Source: Holophagaceae bacterium
Lineage (GTDB): Bacteria > Acidobacteriota > Holophagae > Holophagales > Holophagaceae
Assembly: GCA_003165415.1 (NCBI GenBank)
Contig: PLUC01000040.1
Location: 1-51,817, forward strand
Direction of reading: 5' to 3'
Length of the DNA stretch: 51,817 nt
Below, in pieces: positions 1 through 7,836 of the stretch. The translations under genes were made by a program, and so were the position numbers. Position 1 is the first letter of the stretch, and every line of letters starts with the position of its first letter. The notes under the pieces are model-generated. The model was not told the DNA's origin and ran no database searches. It saw nothing but the letters and a program-made list of their open reading frames with translations.

Positions 1-54
1 AGCAAGCTCCGTAACGGCTGCTAAACCTGCTTTTGGCGCTGATGGCGGAGTAAG

Positions 55-702
55 TCAGATACCGTTGGTAATGAGGATGGCGGGCTCGAAGCCCAGCACC
101 CCGGCCTCCGACGGGCGATCCATGCCCCAGAGGGCCAGACGGGATGCGAACGGCGCCCAGAAACCCGGCCGGGCCTTGACCTCGGAGAGGGGCAGGTGGA
201 AGGTGAGTCCGGCGGGGAGCTCGGCGAGGGTCTCTGCGTCCAGGTCGGCCGCTTCGTCCGCTTCCCACAGCAGGCCGCAGCGGGCCTCGTGGCAGGCGGA
301 CCAGAGCTGCAGGACCTCGCTGTGCTCGAAGCTGCTGAACAGCACCCGGTCCAGTGCCCCCGAGGCTTCCACCGCGGCCAGGGCCTGCTTCCAGCCGGGC
401 TCGCCCTTCAGCTCCACGTTCACCAGCCGGGCCGGCAAGCCCAGGACGTCCACCAGCCGGGGCACCGGCTCGCCGTTGTTCAGCAGGGACAGCTCGGCGG
501 ATTTCAGCTTGCGCAGGATCCCGGCCCCGCGCGCCGTGCGCGCCAGGTCGTCATCGTGCAGCACGTGGCAGACCCCGTCCTGGGTGGGCTGCACGTCCAG
601 TTCGAAGCCGTCCATGCCCGCGGCGAGCGCGCCCCGGAAGGCCTCCATGGAATTCTCAAGATGGCGGGCGGAAAGGCCGCGGTGGCCGAGCAGGATGGAC
701 AT
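55..702 (-). CDS. Glycerophosphodiester phosphodiesterase family protein
   Basis: A 215-residue single-domain GDPD protein of the UgpQ type, expected to hydrolyse glycerophosphodiesters to glycerol-3-phosphate and an alcohol in the cytoplasm. The TIM-barrel signature is visible: His7-Arg8-Gly9 near the N-terminus, Glu34-x-Asp36 (GFELDVQ) and His49-Asp50 (VLHDDD), which are the catalytic and metal ligands of the family. There is no signal peptide. The start at 702 is preferred because AGGGAG lies six bases upstream. An in-frame ATG at 726 overlaps the stop of the preceding kinase gene (ATGA) but has its SD-like bases almost touching the codon. It probably shares a transcript with that kinase gene. 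The substrate cannot be told from sequence. Confidence 0.9.
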   Translation of the reverse strand: MSILLGHRGLSARHLENSMEAFRGALAAGMDGFELDVQPTQDGVCHVLHDDDLARTARGAGILRKLKSAELSLLNNGEPVPRLVDVLGLPARLVNVELKGEPGWKQALAAVEASGALDRVLFSSFEHSEVLQLWSACHEARCGLLWEADEAADLDAETLAELPAGLTFHLPLSEVKARPGFWAPFASRLALWGMDRPSEAGVLGFEPAILITNGI

Positions 703-722
703 GGGAGACTCCCTACTACTAA

Positions 723-1628
723 TCATGCTCCTTCGGCCAGCCGCAACATAGCTTCGGCGATGGACTCCAGGGTCCGGGCCCGCTGCGGGTCCCCGGCTGC
801 GCTGAGCAGCCCGATGCTCCAGAGGGCGGCGTAGAAACGGATCGCCCTGAGCTCATCGGGCTCGGGGTTCCAGCAGCGGATGAGTTCCTCGCCGTAGAAG
901 CGTCCGGCCTCCCCCACCTCGGTGGCGATGAGGGTGAGGGTCGAGCCGACGGCCAGCAGCGGGTCGCCGTAGCAGACGCTGTCCAGGTCGATGAGCCCCT
1001 GGAGCGCGCCGCCCTCCACCAGGACGTTCTTGATGGTCAGGTCGTCGAGGAAGCAGACCGGGCGCACCCGGGCCAGGTACGGCTCCACCGGTTCGCGCAC
1101 CCCGCGCAGACGGCCGCGGAGCTGGTCCAGGGGCGTCGCGCCGGCGGCCACGGGACCGGTGGCGGGGGCGCCGAAGATCTCCGTCCAGCTTGCCGCCCCG
1201 GCCTTCTCGCCGATGGGCGCCCAGCCGAAGCCGGTGCCCTGGGGCAGGGTTCCCACCCGCTTCTGGCAGCCGGTGACGGCCCCGGCGACCCGGGTCATCT
1301 GCTCCGTGCTCATGCGGGGCAGCTCGTACTGGAGGTCGCGGCCCGGGATCCAGCTCAGGAGGATGAAGGAACCGCCCGTGGCGGTGGAGCCGGCCCCCAG
1401 GACCTCGGCCACCGGCAGCCCCAGCCCGCGCAGGATTTCCAGGTTCCGCCGGGTGCTGGCGAAGGCGGCGGGGTGCGAGCTGACCCGGAACGCCACCGTC
1501 CGCTGGTCCGGGAGCACCGCGCGGAATACGTCGTTGCCGCTGTCCGTCAGGCCCTGCCGGGCGACCCCAAGCGGCTGTACCCCCAGGGCGGTCCGCACCA
1601 GGTCGACGGCCTGGCCGTCGCTGATCAA
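723..1628 (-). CDS. Phosphotransferase of the aminoglycoside/choline kinase (APH) fold
   Basis: A 301-residue APH-family small-molecule kinase. The C-terminal lobe holds the catalytic loop LDDLTIKN (residues 194-201), where the usual HGDxxxxN is present with HG replaced by LD. Asp196 and Asn201 remain, and the metal-binding Asp214 follows in GLIDLDS. The essential acidic residues are thus intact and activity is plausible. The N-terminal lobe is divergent, with a possible ATP-lobe strand around RTVAFRVS (residues 43-50). The start is TTG, supported by a strong GGGAGGT upstream. It lies between the FAD oxidase gene and the GDPD gene on the same strand. The substrate is unknown: choline, a sugar, an amino acid or a nucleoside are all possible. 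Nothing here points to antibiotic resistance. Confidence 0.75.
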   Translation of the reverse strand: MISDGQAVDLVRTALGVQPLGVARQGLTDSGNDVFRAVLPDQRTVAFRVSSHPAAFASTRRNLEILRGLGLPVAEVLGAGSTATGGSFILLSWIPGRDLQYELPRMSTEQMTRVAGAVTGCQKRVGTLPQGTGFGWAPIGEKAGAASWTEIFGAPATGPVAAGATPLDQLRGRLRGVREPVEPYLARVRPVCFLDDLTIKNVLVEGGALQGLIDLDSVCYGDPLLAVGSTLTLIATEVGEAGRFYGEELIRCWNPEPDELRAIRFYAALWSIGLLSAAGDPQRARTLESIAEAMLRLAEGA

Positions 1629-1664
1629 CGCGCACCTCCCTGGATGGCCCCGGTCAGCATGGTG

Positions 1665-3002
1665 TCACACCACCTTGCCGGGGTTGAAGATGCCGCTGGG
1701 ATCCAGGGCCCGCTTGATGGCCCTGAGGCTGTGCACCTGGAAGGGGTCCGCGAAGCGGAGAAAGGCGTCCCGCTTGGCCAGGCCGATCCCGTGCTCGCCG
1801 CTGATGGCGCCCCCGAGGCCCAGGCATAGCTCGAACAGGGCATGCAGCTGGCGCTCCAGCGCCAGGGGCTCCGTGGTGCCGGCCGTCAGCAGGTTCACGT
1901 GCAGGTTGCCGTCGCCCAGATGGCCGTAGGTGACCGCCGGCAGCGCCAGGGGCTCCAGCTCCTGGAAGAACTCCCGGATGCGCGACCGGGGCACCACGAT
2001 GTCCTCGCTCACCTTGCCGGGGTAGCGCTCCTTCAGGTGGGAGGAGGTCATGCGCCGCACCGCCCAGAGGGCGTCCCGCTGGCGGGCGCCGGTGGCGGAC
2101 TGGAGGTGCTCCCCCTGGGGTCCCAGGGCCTCCACCAGGCCTTCCAGGAAGGGTTCCGACTGGCAGTCCCGGTCGTCGAACTCCAGCAGGGCCAGGGCCT
2201 CTCCCGGCAACCGCCGAGCCTCCTCGGGACCGGAGGCGCGCAGCTCCCGGAGCACGGCCGGGTCCCAGAACTCGAAGGCGGCGGGCAGGTAGCCGGCGGC
2301 CACCAGCTGGCCCGGCAGGTCCAGCAGGTCGTGCCAGCGCTCCATGGGCAGCAGCAGGGTGAGCCGCTGGGCGGGCTCCGGGATCAGGCGCACGGTGGCC
2401 CCCACGATGATCCCGAAGATGCCCTCGCTGCCCACCAGCAGCTGGCCCAGGCTGGGGCCGGTGTTGCACTTGACGCTGGCGATGCCAAACCTGTGCACCT
2501 CCCCGTCGTCCATGAGCGCGTCCACCGCCAGCACCCAGTGGCGGGTCATGCCGTACTTGCAGGCGCTGGGCCCGCCGGCGTTGGTGGCCAGGGTCCCGCC
2601 AAAGGCGCACTGGTCCCAGGAGTTCGGGTCGGGCGGATAGCACAGCCCCTGGGCCAGTGCCGCGGCCTTCACCTCCTTCAGCATGGCGCTGGCCGGCGCC
2701 CACAGGCAGAGATCCGGCTGGGACACCGCGATCGTCCCCGGGTATTCCCCCATGTCCACCACCACGCACCGGCCCAGGGGCGTGCAGCCCCCAGCCTTGC
2801 CGGTGCCGGCCCCCCGGGGCACCAGGCCGAAGCCCTCGGCCTTGGCCAGCCGCACCAGCTCTCGCAGGGCCGCCGGCCCCCTGGGCTTCACCACCGCCAG
2901 GGGCAGTTCCCCCACCACGTGGGATTCATCCCGGCGGTAGCCCTCCAAAAGATCGGGGCCGGTGATGACGGTGGCTTCAGGGAGGTTGTTCAGCAGGTCC
3001 AT
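1665..3002 (-). CDS. FAD-linked 2-hydroxyacid oxidase/dehydrogenase (GlcD / D-lactate dehydrogenase type)
   Basis: A 445-residue flavoprotein of the vanillyl-alcohol oxidase/PCMH superfamily. The FAD-binding domain shows PRGAGTGKAGG (residues about 62-72) and the later FGGTLATNAGGPSACKYG, typical of GlcD and D-lactate dehydrogenases. The C-terminal FAD-oxidase domain ends with the diagnostic GGAISGEHGIG. It should oxidise a 2-hydroxyacid such as glycolate or D-lactate and pass electrons to an acceptor. No glcE or glcF partner is adjacent, so a single-subunit D-lactate dehydrogenase is at least as likely as glycolate oxidase. The ATG at 3002 is used. A TTG at 3020 also opens the frame, but its AAGGA directly abuts the codon. 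It lies 43 bases downstream of pyrH and may be cotranscribed with it. Confidence 0.85.
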   Translation of the reverse strand: MDLLNNLPEATVITGPDLLEGYRRDESHVVGELPLAVVKPRGPAALRELVRLAKAEGFGLVPRGAGTGKAGGCTPLGRCVVVDMGEYPGTIAVSQPDLCLWAPASAMLKEVKAAALAQGLCYPPDPNSWDQCAFGGTLATNAGGPSACKYGMTRHWVLAVDALMDDGEVHRFGIASVKCNTGPSLGQLLVGSEGIFGIIVGATVRLIPEPAQRLTLLLPMERWHDLLDLPGQLVAAGYLPAAFEFWDPAVLRELRASGPEEARRLPGEALALLEFDDRDCQSEPFLEGLVEALGPQGEHLQSATGARQRDALWAVRRMTSSHLKERYPGKVSEDIVVPRSRIREFFQELEPLALPAVTYGHLGDGNLHVNLLTAGTTEPLALERQLHALFELCLGLGGAISGEHGIGLAKRDAFLRFADPFQVHSLRAIKRALDPSGIFNPGKVV

Positions 3003-3045
3003 GGGATCAGTCTGGAGCAATCCTTCGGAAAAAGTCCATGACCGT

Positions 3046-3750
3046 TCAGTTCACGAGCGTGCCCACCACATCCCCGCGCACCGCGGCCAGCAGGTTGCCC
3101 GGGACCATCATGTTGAACACCAGGATCGGCAGGCGGTTCTCCCGGCAGAGGGCGATGGCGGCGGCATCCATGACCTTCAGGTTCTGCTCCAGAACCTCCT
3201 GGAAGGTGATCGTTTCGTACTTGGTGGCCTTGGGGTCGGTCTTGGGGTCGGCGGTGTAGATGCCGTCCACGTTGGTGGCCTTCATCACCACCTCGGCGTT
3301 GATCTCGTTGGCCCGCAGGGCGGCGGCGGTGTCGGTGGAGAAATACGGGTTGCCGGTGCCGGCGCCGAAGATCACCACCCGGCCCTTTTCCATGTGCCGC
3401 ATGGCCCGGCGCCGGATGTAGCTCTCGGCGATCTTGGGCACATCGATGCCGGACATCACCCGGGTCACCACACCTTTCTGCTCCAGGGCATCCTGCAGGG
3501 CCAGGGCGTTGATCATGGTGGCGAGCATGCCCATGTGGTCGGCGGTGACCCGGTCCATGCCCTTGGTGGCCCCGGCCACGCCGCGGAAGATGTTGCCGCC
3601 GCCGATGACCAGCCCCACTTCCACGCCCAGCCCCTGGATTGCCTGCACCTGGTCCGCGATCAGATTGACCACCAGGGGATCGATGCCGTGGCCCTGGTCG
3701 CCCATAAGGGCTTCGCCCGAAAGCTTCAACATGATGCGTTTATACTTCAT
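3046..3750 (-). CDS. pyrH: UMP kinase
   Basis: A 234-residue amino-acid-kinase-fold enzyme that phosphorylates UMP to UDP in pyrimidine synthesis. The start [17 protein letters not shown] is the standard PyrH N-terminus. GGGNIFRG and the ALxAxxINAEVV/KATxVDGIY segments are further family marks. Length is typical. The ATG at 3750 has GGAG five bases upstream, better than a TTG 18 bases earlier. The usual partners (rpsB, tsf, frr) are not next to it. A rho-independent terminator separates it from plsX upstream, so it probably begins its own transcript, running into the glcD-like gene. Confidence 0.97.
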   Translation of the reverse strand: MKYKRIMLKLSGEALMGDQGHGIDPLVVNLIADQVQAIQGLGVEVGLVIGGGNIFRGVAGATKGMDRVTADHMGMLATMINALALQDALEQKGVVTRVMSGIDVPKIAESYIRRRAMRHMEKGRVVIFGAGTGNPYFSTDTAAALRANEINAEVVMKATNVDGIYTADPKTDPKATKYETITFQEVLEQNLKVMDAAAIALCRENRLPILVFNMMVPGNLLAAVRGDVVGTLVN

Positions 3751-3784
3751 GACGACTCCAGAAAACAAGTTCGGGCTGGTTCGG

Positions 3785-3819
3785 AAAAACGCCCCCGGGG
3801 CAGGGATGCTCCGGGGGCG
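3785..3819 (-). terminator. Rho-independent terminator after plsX
   Basis: On the minus strand a nine-base perfect stem (CGCCCCCGG pairing with CCGGGGGCG, loop of 12) is followed directly by five T. It lies 40 bases beyond the plsX stop and upstream of the pyrH ribosome-binding site. It should end the rpmF-plsX transcript and separate it from pyrH. Confidence 0.85.
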
Positions 3820-3859
3820 CGGCAGGCAGGGCGTTCACAGGCTGGAAGCCGCGGACCGG

Positions 3860-4909
3860 TCAGGACGGACCGGAAGAGGCCTGGGCGAGGATGCGGGCCA
3901 GGGAGCGCTGGATGTGCTCGTTGACCCGGTGCTGGCTGGCGGTGAAGGCCGCGCGGATGGCGTTCTTCACCGCGCGGGCGTTGCTGCGGCCGTGGCCGAT
4001 GATGGTGATGCCCTTGACCCCCAGCAGTGGGGCCCCGCCGTACTCGGCGTAGTCCAGCTTCGCCTTGAACCGCCGCAGCGCCGGCAGGGCGAGGATGCCG
4101 CCCAGCTTGGTGTACCAGCTGTCCATGAAGGCGGCGGTCAGGCCGGAGATGAGCCCTTCGGCCAGGGCTTCCGAGGACTTGAGGATGGCGTTACCGACGA
4201 AACCGTCGCAGGCGATCACGTCGAACTTGCCGTTCCAGATGTCCCGGCCCTCGGCGTTGCCCAGGAAGTTCAGGTCCACGTCACGCAGGGCCTGGGCGGC
4301 CTCCTTGGTGGTGGCCGAGCCCTTGCCGTCCTCTTCGCCGACGCTGAGCACCCCGACCCGGGGCCGGTCCAGGCCCAGCACTTCCTCGGCGTACACCGAT
4401 CCCATCACCGCGAACTGGGCGATGTTCTCGGGCCGGCAGCCGACGTTGGCGCCGACGTCCAGAAGCACGGTGGGCCGTCCGGTCATGTTGGGCATGACCG
4501 AGGCCAGGCAGGGCCGGTCGACCCCCGGCAGCACGCCCATTTCCTTCATGGAGGCCACCATGGCGGCCCCGGTGTGGCCCATGCTCACCAGGCCGTCGGC
4601 CTGCCCGTCCCGCACCAGCTGGGCCGCGAGGCGGATGGAGGCGTCCTTCTTTTCCTTGAGGATGATGGTGGCCCGGTCCTCCATGGTCACCACGGTGGCG
4701 GAATGGACGATGTGGGTGCGGTCCAGAAGCTGCTTGGTCATGCCCATCTGCTTCAGGATGGGCGTCATGCGCTTCTCATCGCCCACCAGGTGGAGAAACA
4801 GTTCCGGATGGGCAGTCAAGGCTTCCCGGGCACCCTCAAGGATGGCCAGGGGGGCGTGGTCGCCTCCCATCACATCCAGCGCGATCCGGTATCCGGAAGG
4901 GACGTCCAC
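3860..4909 (-). CDS. plsX: Phosphate acyltransferase PlsX
   Basis: A 349-residue peripheral-membrane enzyme that converts acyl-ACP to acyl-phosphate, the first step of the PlsX/PlsY phospholipid route. It begins with the hallmark ALDVMGGDHAP and carries VSMGHTGA, LLDVGANV and the C-terminal GAPLLGVKG and IIGHGRSN blocks. The start is GTG with GAGG five bases upstream. It follows rpmF by seven bases, the conserved rpmF-plsX arrangement that couples ribosomal protein and lipid synthesis genes. fabH, which often comes next, is absent: a terminator follows instead. Confidence 0.97.
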   Translation of the reverse strand: MDVPSGYRIALDVMGGDHAPLAILEGAREALTAHPELFLHLVGDEKRMTPILKQMGMTKQLLDRTHIVHSATVVTMEDRATIILKEKKDASIRLAAQLVRDGQADGLVSMGHTGAAMVASMKEMGVLPGVDRPCLASVMPNMTGRPTVLLDVGANVGCRPENIAQFAVMGSVYAEEVLGLDRPRVGVLSVGEEDGKGSATTKEAAQALRDVDLNFLGNAEGRDIWNGKFDVIACDGFVGNAILKSSEALAEGLISGLTAAFMDSWYTKLGGILALPALRRFKAKLDYAEYGGAPLLGVKGITIIGHGRSNARAVKNAIRAAFTASQHRVNEHIQRSLARILAQASSGPS

Positions 4910-4916
4910 CCTGCCC

Positions 4917-5102
4917 TCAGACCGTCTGCTCGACGCGCAAGGCCTGTTTGCCCCGGTAGAAGCCGCAGGAGGGGCAGACCCGGTGGGGCATCCTGGAGGC
5001 GTTGCAGTTGGGGCATATGCTGGCGCTCATCACGTCCAGGGAGTCGTGGGTGCGGCGGCGGTCGCGGCGGGCGCTGGAGTGGCGTCGTTTTGGATTTGGC
5101 AT
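4917..5102 (-). CDS. rpmF: 50S ribosomal protein L32
   Basis: A 61-residue basic protein starting MPNPKRRHSSARRDRRR, the standard L32 N-terminus, with a zinc-ribbon pair CPNC and CPSC. All four cysteines are kept, so this is the zinc-binding (C+) form. AGGAG lies six bases before the ATG. A longer in-frame extension upstream overlaps the DUF177 gene and is not used. It sits between the DUF177 gene and plsX in one operon. Confidence 0.97.
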   Translation of the reverse strand: MPNPKRRHSSARRDRRRTHDSLDVMSASICPNCNASRMPHRVCPSCGFYRGKQALRVEQTV

Positions 5103-5152
5103 GAGTGACTCCTCACAGGATAAGTTCGAGGGGGTGGGGGGGGACTGGGCGC

Positions 5153-5707
5153 TCAGGCATCGGGACCGGATTCGGCCCCCAGGTCGGCGTCCTTGAGGTT
5201 CAATTTGAGGCCCACGAGGGCCTTGGCCAGGACTCCCGGCCCCTTGCGCAGTTCCAGGCGGCAGGTGCAGCGGCCCTTGTTCAGGTTCTTGCCGCACTCG
5301 GGGCAGAGACCCTCGCAGGCTTCCCTGCAGAGCGGGTGCATGGGCGCCTGGAGCTGGAACTGCTCCCGCACCAGGGCCTCCTCGTCCAGCAGGGATTCGG
5401 GGAAGAAGACCACATCCAGGTCCTGGGTGCCCAGGCTGTGGGCGCCGCGAACCACCAGGTCGGGGTCCTTGCTGCCCAGGAACTGGCTTTCCACGGTCAG
5501 GGGCAGGTCCAGGGGCTCGAGGCAGCGGGAGCAGGCGCCCTCCCAGACCGCGTCGCCCTTGATCTCCATGAAGAAGTCCGGGCCGGAGGGCATGACCAGC
5601 AGCCGCCAGTTGACGCCGCGCAGGGCATTCCCGTCCCCCATGGGCAGGGCGCCCAGGGAGCCGTCAAGCCGCAGCCCGTCGGCGGGAAGCTGGGTGAGAT
5701 CGATCAT
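5153..5707 (-). CDS. DUF177 family protein (YceD-like)
   Basis: A 184-residue cytoplasmic protein. It has the conserved CSRCL in its first half and a Cys-rich C-terminal block containing CREACEGLCPECG, typical of DUF177. Members of this family sit directly upstream of rpmF across bacteria and plants and have been linked to 23S rRNA accumulation. The same position here supports the call. The ATG overlaps the stop codon of the upstream pilin gene (ATGA), so translational coupling is likely. No separate SD is visible. The cysteines could bind a metal, which is inference. Confidence 0.88.
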   Translation of the reverse strand: MIDLTQLPADGLRLDGSLGALPMGDGNALRGVNWRLLVMPSGPDFFMEIKGDAVWEGACSRCLEPLDLPLTVESQFLGSKDPDLVVRGAHSLGTQDLDVVFFPESLLDEEALVREQFQLQAPMHPLCREACEGLCPECGKNLNKGRCTCRLELRKGPGVLAKALVGLKLNLKDADLGAESGPDA

Positions 5708-6165
5708 GGGGTCGCGCCTTTGGCCGGGGCCGCGGGAGCCGGGGCGGTGGTGTTGTCGCCTGACATCTTGCCGGGCTCCACCGTGAACGCCTTGCGGTCT
5801 TCCGCGCCATTGGGATCGCCCGCGCACTTCAGTTCGTACTTGCCCTTGCCGGCGGTGGCCTCGTAGGGATTGCCCCAGGGATCCTTGGTCGGCACGTTGG
5901 GGGGAATCATGTTCTCTTTGACCAGCGGGGAATTGGCGTCGATCATGCTCTCGTAGGTAGTGAGGTTCGGGTATTGCCCGTGCTGGAGGTAGTACTGGTC
6001 CAGGCCGTCGCCCACGATCCGGAGCGTGTCCTGGGCCTTGAGGTAGCGGGCCTTGGCGGAGTAGTTGTTGTACTGCTTGAAGCCCAGGGTGGCGATGACG
6101 GCGATGATCATCATGGCCACGAGCAGTTCGAGGAGGGAGAATCCGGATTGGCGGTTCTGGCGCAT
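5704..6165 (-). CDS. Type IV pilin / GspG-like pseudopilin
   Basis: A 153-residue class III signal-peptide protein. The leader MRQNRQSG is followed by FSLLELLVAMMIIAVIATL, with Glu at position +5 after the prepilin-peptidase site, then the long N-terminal helix. The globular part includes QYPNL and KDPWGNPYEA, which match the DPWGNPY block of GspG major pseudopilins, and a tail rich in Pro and Ala. It could be a type II secretion pseudopilin or a minor type IV pilin. A sigma-54 activator gene lies upstream and the DUF177 gene overlaps its stop. The start at 6165 lacks a clear SD but is fixed by the leader peptide. Confidence 0.85.
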   Translation of the reverse strand: MRQNRQSGFSLLELLVAMMIIAVIATLGFKQYNNYSAKARYLKAQDTLRIVGDGLDQYYLQHGQYPNLTTYESMIDANSPLVKENMIPPNVPTKDPWGNPYEATAGKGKYELKCAGDPNGAEDRKAFTVEPGKMSGDNTTAPAPAAPAKGATP

Positions 6166-6206
6166 GGCTTTGGTCCGCGTCTTGGGTGCCGAGGGTGGGT
6201 GAGGGG

Positions 6207-6245
6207 GGATGCTTCGAGAACCCGGACGTTTCCGTCCAAGCATCC
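6207..6245 (-). terminator. Nested inverted repeat between the sigma-54 activator and pilin genes
   Basis: GGATGCTT (6207-6214) pairs with AAGCATCC (6238-6245), and inside it GGACG (6224-6228) pairs with CGTCC (6233-6237) across a four-base loop. It lies 23 bases beyond the activator stop and 42 bases before the pilin start. No T-run follows on the minus strand, so it may be a weak terminator, a processing hairpin or a binding site. Confidence 0.4.
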
Positions 6246-6268
6246 CAGTGTGCCATAAGGAAATGATC

Positions 6269-7723
6269 TTACAAGAAATCATTGGCGGAATCACCCCTGA
6301 GTTGCGGTTCCGGGGTCCCGGTGGGCGGGAAATCGTCCGGCCAGGGGAATTGGGCGGGGAGCGTTTCCGCGCCACCCATTTCTTGAAGCCAATAACGATA
6401 TGCCCGGAAGCTCATGCCCAGCAGGCGGGCGGCCTTGGTGCGGTTGCCGTCGGCGCGCTCCAGCGCCTGGCTCATAAAAAACCCTTTGAGGGCCGCCAGA
6501 TAGGCCTCCAGATCGAAACCCTCGGCTGGAATGTCCAGGGTCTCGCCCGAAGCCGCCTGCGCCCCGGAGAGGCCCAGGACATTGTCGGGAAAGAGGTCCT
6601 TGCCGATGGGGCCGCCGGCGTTCAGGGCCACGCAGCGTTCCATGAGATTTTCAAGTTCCCGCACATTGCCCTGGAACCGGTAGCGGCGCAACACCTCCAG
6701 GGCGTCCTGGGCCAGGGTCATGGGGGGCTTGTTCAGTTTCCGGCAGAACTTGGCGAGGAAATGCTCGGCCAGCACCGGCAGGTCCTCCTGCCGCTCGCGC
6801 AGGGGCGGCAGCTCCAGGTGCAGGATGTTCAGGCGGAAGTACAGATCCTGGCGGAACTGGCCGCGCTCGGCCCGGGCCCTCAGGTCGCGGTTGCTGGCGC
6901 CGATCACCCGGGCGTCCACCGGGCGCTCCTCGGTGGCGCCCAGGCGCCGCACCCGGCGCTCCTGGAGCACCCGCAGCAGCTTCACCTGGAGCGGCAGCGG
7001 GATCTCGCCGATCTCGTCCAGGAAGATCACCCCGCCCTCGGCCTCCTCGAACAGCCCCCGCTTCATCCCCACCGCGCCAGTGAAGGCGCCCTTCTCGTAG
7101 CCGAACAGCTCCGATTCCAGCAGGGCCTCCGGCAGCGCCCCGCAGTTCACCGGCACGAACGGCCCCTTGGCCCGGTCGGAGTAGCGGTGGATCAGCCGGG
7201 CCACGATCTCCTTGCCGGTGCCGCTTTCGCCGGTGATGAGCACGGTGGTGTTGGCCCGGGCGATCTTGCCCACCAGGGCCTGGACCTTGCGGATGGTGCT
7301 GCCCACCCCCACCAGGTCGCCGATGTCCTCCAGCTCCTGGCCGGAAGGGGCGGCGGAGACCGTGAAGATGCCTTTGAGCACCTTGGTGAGCTCCTGGATG
7401 TCGTTCTTGGTCTTGGTGAGGAAGTCCACGGCCCCCAGGTTCAGCGCCTGCACGGTGGTCTCGGTGGTGGCGTAGGCGGTCATGATCACCACCGGGGTCG
7501 CCATGCCCCGGTCCTTCATCCAGGCCAGCAGATCGATGCCGCTGCCGTCCTTGAGCCTCAGGTCGGACACCACCGCGTCGAACGCCTCCGCCAGCAGCAG
7601 GCTCCGGGCTTCGGCCAGGGTGCCCACGGCCAGGGATTCGAAGCCCTGGGGGGCCAGCCCGATCTGCAGCACGTCCCGGAAGCTGGCTTCGTCCTCCACC
7701 AGGAGTACGCGTTTGAAAGGCAT
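6269..7723 (-). CDS. Sigma-54-dependent response regulator, NtrC/PilR family
   Basis: A 484-residue three-domain regulator. The receiver (residues 1-120) has acidic residues LVEDE and phospho-acceptor Asp54. The AAA+ domain has Walker A GESGTGKE (165-172), the sigma-54 contact loop GAFTGA (212-217) and Walker B FLDEIGE (234-240). The C-terminal Fis-type helix-turn-helix is GNRTKAARLLGMSFRAYRYW. It activates RNA polymerase with sigma-54 when phosphorylated. The sensor kinase is not in the window. Because a pilin gene follows, a PilR-like role is likely. The start at 7723 has AGGA eight bases upstream and gives the usual receiver N-terminus. Confidence 0.93.
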   Translation of the reverse strand: MPFKRVLLVEDEASFRDVLQIGLAPQGFESLAVGTLAEARSLLLAEAFDAVVSDLRLKDGSGIDLLAWMKDRGMATPVVIMTAYATTETTVQALNLGAVDFLTKTKNDIQELTKVLKGIFTVSAAPSGQELEDIGDLVGVGSTIRKVQALVGKIARANTTVLITGESGTGKEIVARLIHRYSDRAKGPFVPVNCGALPEALLESELFGYEKGAFTGAVGMKRGLFEEAEGGVIFLDEIGEIPLPLQVKLLRVLQERRVRRLGATEERPVDARVIGASNRDLRARAERGQFRQDLYFRLNILHLELPPLRERQEDLPVLAEHFLAKFCRKLNKPPMTLAQDALEVLRRYRFQGNVRELENLMERCVALNAGGPIGKDLFPDNVLGLSGAQAASGETLDIPAEGFDLEAYLAALKGFFMSQALERADGNRTKAARLLGMSFRAYRYWLQEMGGAETLPAQFPWPDDFPPTGTPEPQLRGDSANDFL

Positions 7724-7836
7724 GGTCGGAATCCTGCGGCAAGGGAGAGGATTTAAGCGACAGTATGTACTCAATTCCCCGGCAGGTGGCAACCGTTCCA
7801 TTGACGCTGCCCGCGGAATGCGGAACCATCCAAGAC

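Noticed and set aside
723-1628. Aminoglycoside resistance gene
   Set aside because: Only the fold and catalytic Asp/Asn are shared. The family is broad, the HG of the catalytic loop is replaced, and the context is metabolic.
6240-6255. Sigma-54 promoter-like TGGCAC...GC on minus before the pilin gene
   Set aside because: The GG and GC elements are 11 bases apart, whereas sigma-54 promoters need 10, and the -12 box is otherwise poor. Tempting because the activator gene is adjacent.
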